Source: Trichomonas tenax (taxonomy: Eukaryota; Parabasalia; Trichomonadida; Trichomonadidae). From it: a stretch of 38,947 bases of DNA. The translations under genes and the position numbers were made by a program. The stretch is from assembly GCA_023091735.1 (NCBI GenBank), contig JALKBU010000454.1, forward strand, positions 1 to 38,947, read 5' to 3'. The notes under the pieces were generated by a model. The model was not told the origin of the DNA, made no database searches, and worked only from the letters and a program-made list of their open reading frames with translations. Positions 19,098 through 26,049 of the stretch are shown here, one piece after another. Each line of letters opens with the position of its first letter. The first letter of the stretch is position 1.

Positions 19098-19184
19098 GGT
19101 TTTGTTGCCGAGATAACTTCGATTCACAAAAAGCAAAGCTTGAAAAAAGTTTTAAACCGATGTTATTTCGGTGCAGACCGATGT

Positions 19185-19259
19185 TTTTTTGCTTCTTTAG
19201 TTAGTAAAGCCTTAGAACTCCATGTGTCTAAGACTTTCACTAGCTAAAGAATCAGAAAA
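19185..19259 (+). repeat. Hairpin U2: paralogue of hairpin U1
   Basis: 19185-19216 pairs with 19227-19259 with one bulged base; the loop is about 10 bases. Shared with U1 are GCTTCTTTAG, CCTTAG, CATG in the loop and CTAAAGAA at equivalent places, so one hairpin arose from the other by duplication. Confidence 0.7.
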
Positions 19260-19353
19260 CATGATTTTGTTCTCGATATATTATTCGAAATAAAAAAGCG
19301 TGCTTTTCATTCATTTTTGCTGTTATGTGCAACCACTAAATACAATAAATCTA

Positions 19354-19379
19354 GCGTACGGAAATCCTGCCCAAAAAGT
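19354..19379 (+). repeat. Left TIR of the hairpin element
   Basis: Begins GCGTACGGAAATC after TA at 19352-19353; matches the reverse complement of 20529-20555. Confidence 0.8.
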
Positions 19380-19560
19380 GTCAGGAAAAGTAACACCTTT
19401 TACCATGTAAACACATGAAATGCCATGTAAATAATTTATGTGTCAATTATTTGCTCGCAAATTGATTTCAGCTAATGCCTACAAACAGGTACTCCCACAT
19501 AGTTGAGCAGTACATACCTTTCGCATTTATTTGAAAAAAAAGTTGAAATTTAAATTATTT

Positions 19561-19622
19561 GGAAATAATGATTCTGTATCCATTACCAGTAAATATGGAG
19601 TCAGTGCAGCATCAATATATCC
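19561..19622 (+). repeat. Hairpin H: weaker imperfect stem
   Basis: 19561-19583 pairs with 19595-19622 with a bulge of about five bases on the 3' side; 13 of the outer 16 positions are complementary. Confidence 0.5.
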
Positions 19623-19680
19623 TAATATTTTGAAAAAGTCCAGATTCCCAAATTTCTCACAATTTTGTTTGGCATTTTAG

Positions 19681-19763
19681 CTCAAATCATAGCACAGTTC
19701 CATTATGTGATGCAAGTGTATCATGAATCAGCCTCATATGATGGAGCTGTACTATGAATTGAG
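19681..19763 (+). repeat. Hairpin A: 33-bp ungapped stem, 17-base loop
   Basis: 19681-19713 pairs with 19731-19763 with no gap: 27 Watson-Crick, 3 G-U, 3 mismatched positions. Confidence 0.85.
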
Positions 19764-19798
19764 TTAAAAAGCAAAATAAAAGTCGATTATTACAAAAC

Positions 19799-19895
19799 TC
19801 GCCTATTTGTCAATATTATGCATGAAGCATGTATGGAATTTAATATTACCGTGCATTATATGCATTCTTCGTGCAAAATATTGACAAATAGGTGA
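19799..19895 (+). repeat. Hairpin B: 41-bp ungapped stem, 15-base loop
   Basis: 19799-19839 pairs with 19855-19895 with no gap: 34 Watson-Crick, 4 G-U, 3 mismatches. Seventeen consecutive outer pairs around CCTATTTGTCAATATT are intact. Confidence 0.85.
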
Positions 19896-19914
19896 TTTGT
19901 TAAATACCTACTAT

Positions 19915-20031
19915 ACTTGTTCATAAAACATGGATATCTGACTAAACCATGTATATGAAGCGAACAAGCACATGAACTCAGTTAATGCAATATGTGTGAT
20001 GAAGTTAGATATCCATATTTTTTGAAAAACT
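19915..20031 (+). repeat. Hairpin C: 42-bp ungapped stem, 33-base loop
   Basis: 19915-19956 pairs with 19990-20031 with no gap: 31 Watson-Crick, 4 G-U, 7 mismatches. The best block is ATGGATATCT/AGATATCCAT. An alternative local stem CTTGTTC/GAACAAG could compete. Confidence 0.75.
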
Positions 20032-20064
20032 CAAACAATGTTTCTAAGTTAATGAAAAAAATTA

Positions 20065-20131
20065 ATCGTGCAGAATGACTCATTGTATATGAAGGAACTG
20101 CAGCCATATGATGTGAGTCATTCTGCACAAT
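20065..20131 (+). repeat. Hairpin D: 27-bp ungapped stem, 13-base loop
   Basis: 20065-20091 pairs with 20105-20131: 22 Watson-Crick, 2 G-U, 3 mismatches; GTGCAGAATGACTCA is a perfect 15-bp block. Confidence 0.85.
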
Positions 20132-20160
20132 GATCTTGTAAAAACATTATGCAATTTGGA

Positions 20161-20241
20161 ATTTATCTCGCTGAAATGCTGTTCACAAGAGGTGATCAAG
20201 AATACACATACATCTATGAGCAGCATTGCAGCGAGAAAAAT
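20161..20241 (+). repeat. Hairpin E: 25-bp ungapped stem, 31-base loop
   Basis: 20161-20185 pairs with 20217-20241: 22 Watson-Crick, 1 G-U, 2 mismatches; core CTCGCTG and AATGCTG. Confidence 0.8.
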
Positions 20242-20264
20242 AGGATTCTCAAAAATAAAGTCAT

Positions 20265-20401
20265 TGAAATTTCGTTGATTTCAAAATTATTCAACATCAT
20301 CATTAAAAACAACCCAATGCATAAGGTTGGTAAGACATCACATCCAGTGATCCATTTTTCATGATGATTTTGCTCAAATCAAAAAACTCAACGAAATTTC
20401 A
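20265..20401 (+). repeat. Hairpin F: about 45-bp stem with a 2-base bulge, 45-base loop
   Basis: TGAAATTTCGTTGA (20265-20278) pairs perfectly with 20388-20401; further in, ATCATCAT and AAAAA pair with their complements at 20355-20368. The middle is irregular and has a 2-base bulge. Confidence 0.7.
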
Positions 20402-20490
20402 TGGTTTTCTTGAGGCAATTCTGCTCATAATGGTCAACATTGTCCATGTAAGGCCATTTGATAACAGAACTGTTTCAAGAAAACCATGAA
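20398..20490 (+). repeat. Hairpin G: 26-bp ungapped outer stem
   Basis: 20398-20423 pairs with 20465-20490: 23 Watson-Crick, 2 G-U, 1 mismatch. AATGG/CCATT (20429-20433/20454-20458) can extend it. Its first four bases overlap the end of hairpin F. Confidence 0.8.
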
Positions 20491-20528
20491 AGCGTAAAAA
20501 ATGTATTGGATAATTAAGATGAATTTAA

Positions 20529-20555
20529 ACTTTTTTGGGCAAGATTTCCGTACGC
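20529..20555 (-). repeat. Right TIR of the hairpin element
   Basis: Reads ...GATTTCCGTACGC and is followed by TA at 20556-20557; inverted copy of 19354-19379. Confidence 0.8.
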
Positions 20556-20847
20556 TACAATATTCTAAACTTTCTTAATATAATAATCATTCCACAAAGT
20601 TTTATATTGCAATAAGTCAAATTTGATTTTATATATTGATGAATATAGAAAATGCTTATAAGATTAATCAAAGTTTCAAAAGTTACAAAGAATTATAGAA
20701 TAGAGACGTCTTGCTTTAATGCTTTTATTTGAAATTACGGCGAGATAATATATTTTGCCAAAATATGCCATGTAATATTTTATTTTTGACACATCTGATT
20801 TAAAAGAAATCTGTCAGTGAATTTGACAGCAGAAATATTGCATTAAA

Positions 20848-23835
20848 ATGGCTGAAATAAGACCTTTGATGCATTATCATCTCGTGGAGGTCGGTCTATT
20901 TCAAGATAACACCGATGACTACCTAATGCCGCTTTTTCCGCCAGATCAGAGCTTCCCAAAAATATATAACATGTTATCAGGCATGAATCTAGATTTGCTG
21001 AAGGGAAAATCACTCAAGTGGGCGATGAACGCGATATCGTTTGTTATTAGATACGGAATTATTAACAAAGATTCAGAAAAAAGTTATAATTACGAAAAAT
21101 TCGTCGAAAAACTTTGTGATGTTTGCGCACAACCAGAAATCAGCATAGGAACTGACTTATCACACGAAGAAGGCCAGAAATTGATTATTGATTGCTTATT
21201 ATTCTTATCTATGGTTTGCGAACCTTCTTCAACTCAATTAATTCGCTCGTACTTTATAGAGCTCATCAAAGAGTTAATATCTAAAGATTTACAGTTTTTC
21301 GAGAAAGAAGCAAATTCAACTTTATTCAAAATCGTTTTAGGAATTTGTGATTCGATAATTACAGATACAAAGAGTTATAAATTCTCATACGAAGAAAATG
21401 AAATCTTCATTCAATTTCTATTTCATATATTAAATTTAACAACAAAAGCTTGCCCAGAAAATTGGAAAATATTTAACGATTTTGTATCGAAATGGCCCGA
21501 AAATTCAATTTTTCGTGATCGCTGGTCTAAAAACTTCCTACTTTGTCTTGTTTTACTTACGAAAAATTATTGGTATGATTATGACATTCCAAATCTACCA
21601 GCACCAGAAACTATTGGTGTGAAAGCTGAATATGGCACAGACATTTTTGTTAGATTGATTGAGAGTGCAAATATTTTATCAACATCTCGCAATTTTCATG
21701 TTGTTCACAATGGCTTTGGATGCATAATTGACTGTATTAATAAGAGCAAAGAGAATTTAATCGGTTTATTCAGCAAGAAATGGTTTATTGACGAAATATT
21801 CGAAATCTTCTCGAAATGGCCTTTAGCTGAAGGTCCATCTAATAGCACAATCAACAATGATCTCAGAATGGACTCAATTTGCAGTTTTGTAACACTTCTC
21901 GAAAATGGAATTATTCAAAAGCAGACAAATTGGTTCCAGAACACCATTTCTTATTTCAAACGCGAACTTATATCACCAGAATCATCCCTTGCACCAGTTT
22001 TGCTTCCAAGACTTCCATCTTTAATTGCAGCACATCCTTATTTGACAAGAGAGTTAATTTCACCGATTATGAAGTGCCTACTTAGGCAGGTTGATGAAAA
22101 ATCGCGAAGCAACTTAATTAATATTCGAGATCCAAAAATTGAAAATTTGGTTTTAAGTATTGCCGAAATCTATCTACAGAATACCGTTACAATCGGAACA
22201 ATCAACAACATCAAGAAACTACAGAAACGAATGTACAATCAGAAAGTTGACATTAAAAGCAAAGATTCAGGAATTTGGCAGAATCAGATGCTTATATTGA
22301 TGATATCAGGCAGCTACAAAGCATTTTCTACATATATTCTCCGCCTTCTCGATGAGAACAACGATTTACCGCCAGAGTTCTTTATTTTCTTTTCATTCGT
22401 TCCATATTTGATGCCAAGATTCCTCAAACACGGATCAGACAAGAAAGGTGCTGAATTCGAAATGGAGTTCGTGAGAAAGAAGAACTTATACACAATCATC
22501 AAAAACCCAAAGTGCATCCATGCTTTCTCGATGTGCATGCAAGCATTGTATTTAGAAGGCAGTAGGTTTAAGCCTCTTTCCCCAGAAAAGATCGAATTCA
22601 ATGGAAATCTCAAGGCCAACGATCAAGCTGACTTAGTTGCATTCTTAGAGATGTGCGGATATCCAAATGCTAATTACATGGATGTTGACACAGCTCATAA
22701 TATTTATAATGAAAATTCAGAGTTTTGCAATCATTTCTTGATATGGACGAAAGCAAACAAGAGAGTTACTTCTGCATCAAGTGGTATTGATAGCCTTAAG
22801 CCATTTGAGAATTATTCGGTTCTCACTGTCTTCGACAGCCCAAAGTTTGGAAATATCATCGCAACTGTTCGTAGCAAGTTCGGTGTTATTACTGTTGAGA
22901 TTGCAGATAACAATCTCTTCGACAGAAACAAGCCACAGACCGTTCAGTATGATTCTAAGCCACAAACAGTTGGTTATGATGTTGGATTATCAGTTGACGG
23001 AACTTTCAATGATCCGGAGTTAAATTCAAAGTTTGCATCACTCGCGTCGATCAATGTTCCAATAGAATTCAAACCATACAATGATAAAGCCAGCAGCAAC
23101 TTAAGGATATACTCATGCTTGGTTTCACTAGGCATGATTTCATCTGAGAGCCTCTCTAAGTCGATTCCGGCTGAGATTGCTGATGATTTCATCCAAAAGT
23201 ACGATAAAATTTCGCTAATGGAAACTATAGAAGTTGCAGTTCTCTACTATACAAAGGACTGCATGGGAGGTGTTGGATCTATGAATGGGACATCAGAGTT
23301 CCTCAAATTCATCGATCTTTTGGGCGAGAAGCAATATTATCAGAGCCAAACATGCGGAAATGTTCTTGCTCGTGTTTTCACATATTGCTCAGTGAGAGTT
23401 GTTTATATTGCATTATGCTGCATGGAAGAACCATCACAGGAAGCAATCTCAAAGATCCCAATTGTTCTCGCTTACAATGAGACAGGTTTCACTCCAATGG
23501 ACAAATCATTCAGTGACCAAATCCCTGCATCTTTGATATTCTCTATTCGCAGAGTCAAAGAAGAAGGAGATCCAAGCGAGGGATTGTTCTCAGTCATCCT
23601 TCTCGCTCAGCCTTGTGGTATTGTTTTACCATTCATCCAAAGAATACCGCGTTTAGTTTCACAAAGAAATTTCAAGCCAATGATTGCAATGACTCCAATC
23701 GTTTATTACTTTGCTACAAATCCAAATAACCCTATATGGGATGAAAGAGGAGCTCTCCTTGATGTTGTTAAGAACAAGATTAAGGATAATACATCACTTA
23801 ACATTCAATGCTGCATGTTTAAGAATAATTGTTAA
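20848..23835 (+). CDS. Large helical-repeat protein with a degenerate Rap/RalGAP-like C-terminal domain
   Basis: A 995-aa protein. ATG follows TTGACAGC (27 bases upstream) and TTGCATTAAA. Residues 1-620 look like alpha-helical (HEAT/ARM-type) repeats. From ~655 the layout follows TSC2/RalGAP proteins: SVLTVFDSPKFGNIIATVRS (~657), then GGVGSMNGTSEFLKFIDLLG (~807-826, compare the GS-x-x-(Y/F)-x-x-F-L-x-x-LG block of RapGAP domains), then IPIVLAYNETG (~872, where V-x-I-V-(F/Y)-x-E is expected), then GLFSVILLAQPCG and PFIQRIP (~912-935, compare Y-x-V-x-(V/L)...PFGP-x-IP). The H-(I/V)-G-N-D catalytic 'Asn thumb' preceding the E is not present. RalGAP-beta is also non-catalytic, so this could be a partner subunit. 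The relation is inferred from the motif order. Confidence 0.6.
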   Translation: MAEIRPLMHYHLVEVGLFQDNTDDYLMPLFPPDQSFPKIYNMLSGMNLDLLKGKSLKWAMNAISFVIRYGIINKDSEKSYNYEKFVEKLCDVCAQPEISIGTDLSHEEGQKLIIDCLLFLSMVCEPSSTQLIRSYFIELIKELISKDLQFFEKEANSTLFKIVLGICDSIITDTKSYKFSYEENEIFIQFLFHILNLTTKACPENWKIFNDFVSKWPENSIFRDRWSKNFLLCLVLLTKNYWYDYDIPNLPAPETIGVKAEYGTDIFVRLIESANILSTSRNFHVVHNGFGCIIDCINKSKENLIGLFSKKWFIDEIFEIFSKWPLAEGPSNSTINNDLRMDSICSFVTLLENGIIQKQTNWFQNTISYFKRELISPESSLAPVLLPRLPSLIAAHPYLTRELISPIMKCLLRQVDEKSRSNLINIRDPKIENLVLSIAEIYLQNTVTIGTINNIKKLQKRMYNQKVDIKSKDSGIWQNQMLILMISGSYKAFSTYILRLLDENNDLPPEFFIFFSFVPYLMPRFLKHGSDKKGAEFEMEFVRKKNLYTIIKNPKCIHAFSMCMQALYLEGSRFKPLSPEKIEFNGNLKANDQADLVAFLEMCGYPNANYMDVDTAHNIYNENSEFCNHFLIWTKANKRVTSASSGIDSLKPFENYSVLTVFDSPKFGNIIATVRSKFGVITVEIADNNLFDRNKPQTVQYDSKPQTVGYDVGLSVDGTFNDPELNSKFASLASINVPIEFKPYNDKASSNLRIYSCLVSLGMISSESLSKSIPAEIADDFIQKYDKISLMETIEVAVLYYTKDCMGGVGSMNGTSEFLKFIDLLGEKQYYQSQTCGNVLARVFTYCSVRVVYIALCCMEEPSQEAISKIPIVLAYNETGFTPMDKSFSDQIPASLIFSIRRVKEEGDPSEGLFSVILLAQPCGIVLPFIQRIPRLVSQRNFKPMIAMTPIVYYFATNPNNPIWDERGALLDVVKNKIKDNTSLNIQCCMFKNNC

Positions 23836-23954
23836 ATGTTTATTATTATTTTTGTAAATATTATGTTTTATTAAATCCTATAACACCTAAGCATCATAAT
23901 TATAAAAATGAAAGGTCAATAATTTTTTTTAGACACTTTTATTGTAGATTTTTA

Positions 23955-25364
23955 ATGAGTGAACAAGAAAATAAAAGTGATCCTCAAAGAGAAAAACCGT
24001 CACTGTATCACAGTGTTGTAAAGAGCAGTAATAATGACTCTCTTGGCGAAGTTTGGAGACAAAATAAGAAAAATTACGATTTACTTAACGACACAGTCCA
24101 AAATTTTATAGTTACGAAAGATTTGCATGCAAAGAAAAACGCTTTGGTCCATATTTTGAACACTAAAGACAGTTTGAATGTTTTTCATAATCTTTTAGCA
24201 ACAGATAAGTTCTTCAACGCACTGTTTCAAACAACATTTTACAGTCTAGGAAACGATGATCTTACTAAAAACTGCTTTAAATTATTACAAAAGTTAATTC
24301 AAAATTGCAAATGGTCAATTAACTTCATTTTGAAAAAAGGATTCGATAACGAAGCTTACACACAGCTTTTTAATCAAAGGGAAACAAGTATTCATCCATC
24401 TTTGCTTTTTAAACTTTTAGTTAATGTAATGTCGATTAGTGAAGAGAAAATGCACACAATATTCAACAAAGAGACGTTCTTCATGACGCTCTATGAACCA
24501 CTGATGAAAGAAACAAGAATAGATGATGTTTGTTGGATTGTTGATGTTTTTTATTCTATTTTTTCTTTAGATTATTTTGATGTAAGCGAATGCATTCCTT
24601 ATGTTGTAGAAGCGTTCAAAAATGTATCAAAAAGACCAGATCGCCCATCATCGTTATTTTATTTAATATTAGAAACATATGCAAATATCTTTATGACTAT
24701 GGTTAGTGGTGAACAAAAAACATTGTTATTAGATCCCGAAATATATAATTTTGCAGTAGAAATGTATGATTATAATAACCCAGAAAATTCTAATTCAATC
24801 ATTAGATATTTGAATAACGCTGTATGTTTCAGCAACAAATTTTGCTATGAATTAATTACCAATGAGAATATTCCTCGAATTATATTTTCAGTTCAGGTTT
24901 GCGCTGTTCCAGAGACAATCACAAGTATTATTCAATTCACCAGCAATATTTTCTCTTGCGGCGGCCCAGCGGTAGACTTTATTTGGGCTTCGCAAGTGCA
25001 CCAACTTGCTGTAGTTTTCAGGGATTATCCTGTATACAAACCAAGAACATATGCAACAATACTCATGTATAAGATGTTAATGACAGCAGAATATGACAGA
25101 ATATCAGCTTTATTGCAGCAGGTGCCAATAGGATCTATTTGCGATGACTTGATTATTGATGATAATTCTTTGTTATCCCATGTTGTTGCCGGTTTAATCA
25201 ACATATTGAATAGAGTTCAGCCAACAAGTCAGGAGTATGAAGCAATTCATAATGAATTAGGAGACCTTACGATTGCAGAGCGTCTCAATGAAATTATTGA
25301 CTCATCGCAGCCTCCTTTATCATTAGCTGCAGACTTTTTACTGAGTCAGCTTCCAAAAGAATGA
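23955..25364 (+). CDS. ARM/HEAT-like helical protein of unknown function
   Basis: I place the start at the ATG at 23955 (MSEQENKSDPQREKPSLYHS), giving 469 aa plus stop. The frame is open back to an ATG at 23829, but that would overlap the previous stop and add 42 Tyr/Lys/His-rich residues unlike a protein start; a T7-AGACACTTTT leader precedes 23955. After a short polar N-terminus the chain is a series of amphipathic helices (for example LTKNCFKLLQKLIQNCKWSI, SLLFKLLVNVMSI), suggesting an armadillo-like superhelix for protein binding. It resembles in style the ARM-like protein at 36787-38325. It lies 119 bases after the GAP-like gene and converges on ATG8, with only 33 bases between the stop codons. 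Confidence 0.75.
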   Translation: MSEQENKSDPQREKPSLYHSVVKSSNNDSLGEVWRQNKKNYDLLNDTVQNFIVTKDLHAKKNALVHILNTKDSLNVFHNLLATDKFFNALFQTTFYSLGNDDLTKNCFKLLQKLIQNCKWSINFILKKGFDNEAYTQLFNQRETSIHPSLLFKLLVNVMSISEEKMHTIFNKETFFMTLYEPLMKETRIDDVCWIVDVFYSIFSLDYFDVSECIPYVVEAFKNVSKRPDRPSSLFYLILETYANIFMTMVSGEQKTLLLDPEIYNFAVEMYDYNNPENSNSIIRYLNNAVCFSNKFCYELITNENIPRIIFSVQVCAVPETITSIIQFTSNIFSCGGPAVDFIWASQVHQLAVVFRDYPVYKPRTYATILMYKMLMTAEYDRISALLQQVPIGSICDDLIIDDNSLLSHVVAGLINILNRVQPTSQEYEAIHNELGDLTIAERLNEIIDSSQPPLSLAADFLLSQLPKE

Positions 25365-25397
25365 CTTTTATATTATGTTATAAATATTATGTTTATT

Positions 25398-25739
25398 TTA
25401 TCCTAAATATAACGAAAAATAGATGCTTCCATACAATATTCCATCAGGATCTTTGCACGAGTCATATAGCGTTCCAATTGATTCCATTAAATCAGGAAAC
25501 TTATTTCTAAATCTAAGGAAAACTGTCTCGTCAGGTGATAACAAAAATCTTTGTGAAAGTATCAATAAAAACATACCAACAGTTGCTGATGTTTTAATGA
25601 TAAATTTTTCATAGTGCTTCGTCTTTTCATTGAAGATAACAATAGAAACATAATCACGAGATCTTAAGGCCAGCCTTCTGGCAATATCCTCCATATCAGA
25701 TTTAGGCAGTAACTCTTGGTACACACCGGTTTTTGGCAT
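25398..25739 (-). CDS. ATG8: Autophagy-related ubiquitin-like modifier ATG8 (LC3/GABARAP family)
   Basis: A 113-aa protein (ATG at 25737-25739). From residue ~25 it follows ATG8 in order: RLALRSRDYVSIVIFNEK (compare IRKKYPDR-(V/I)-P-V-I-V-E), then FIIKTSATVGMFLLILSQRF (compare FLVP-x-D-L-T-V-G-Q-F), LLSPDETVFLRFRNKFP (compare L-x-x-E-A-(I/L)-F-x-F-V-N-x-x-(L/I)-P), then GTLYDSCKDPDGILYGSIYF (compare M-x-x-(L/I)-Y-x-x-x-x-D-x-D-G-F-L-Y). ATG8 is conjugated through its C-terminal Gly to phosphatidylethanolamine on autophagosomal membranes. Here the protein ends exactly in ...SLYLG, so the reactive Gly is already exposed. The N-terminus is slightly shorter than usual. Confidence 0.9.
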   Translation of the reverse strand: MPKTGVYQELLPKSDMEDIARRLALRSRDYVSIVIFNEKTKHYEKFIIKTSATVGMFLLILSQRFLLSPDETVFLRFRNKFPDLMESIGTLYDSCKDPDGILYGSIYFSLYLG

Positions 25740-26049
25740 ATCAAAAAAATGTTTACCGTTTTTAGGTACACCATTGAATTTAATATCTTTGACAATTTAA
25801 TATAATAGCTCCAGTACATGATTTTTTTGACCTGATAGTTTTTTAGCTGTGGAATTTGACATTAGGTTTAATTCATTTTTATATTTTGACATCATAAAAT
25901 CCCACTATCATGAGTCGTTTTTATTATTATGCTTTTCTTCAACAGAATCAATCAATGTAATATTGGTTTCTGCTCTATTAATGATTTATCTAAAAATTCA
26001 AAATAATGATGTGATTATGAAAAAACAAGATCATTTAAAGTTTTAACTT
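25740..26049. other. Intergenic between ATG8 start and the B-box/TLDc 3' end
   Basis: About 310 AT-rich bases holding the ATG8 promoter. Several TTTGAC(A/C) sequences occur (for example near 25791, 25826, 25855 and 25885), the same short motif seen before other starts. A 65-codon plus-strand frame here has no supporting features. Confidence 0.5.

Larger units (their letters stand above)
19354..20555 (+). mobile_element. Non-autonomous TIR element built of consecutive long hairpins
   Basis: A 1202-base segment is bounded by terminal inverted repeats: the left end starts GCGTACGGAAATCCTGCC and the reverse complement of the right end starts GCGTACGGAAATCTTGCC, both continuing CAAAAA...GT (about 26 bases, one substitution and one extra A). 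TA flanks both ends (19352-19353, 20556-20557), as for Tc1/mariner-type elements. There is no ORF of transposase type. The interior is occupied from 19561 to 20490 by a chain of stem-loops, listed separately. Ordinary MITEs fold as one unit; a series of independent hairpins is unusual and looks like a polycistronic small-RNA precursor carried by a mobile element. Just inside the left TIR, CCAAAAAGTGTCA resembles the AAAAAGTGA motif seen before several genes, so it might carry its own plus-strand promoter. Confidence 0.75.

Noticed and set aside
20149..20364. 71-codon ORF inside the hairpin element
   Set aside because: It spans parts of hairpins E and F; the reading is best explained by the inverted repeats rather than by coding.
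25849..26046. 65-codon plus-strand ORF between ATG8 and the B-box gene
   Set aside because: AT-rich chance frame in a promoter region, no features.
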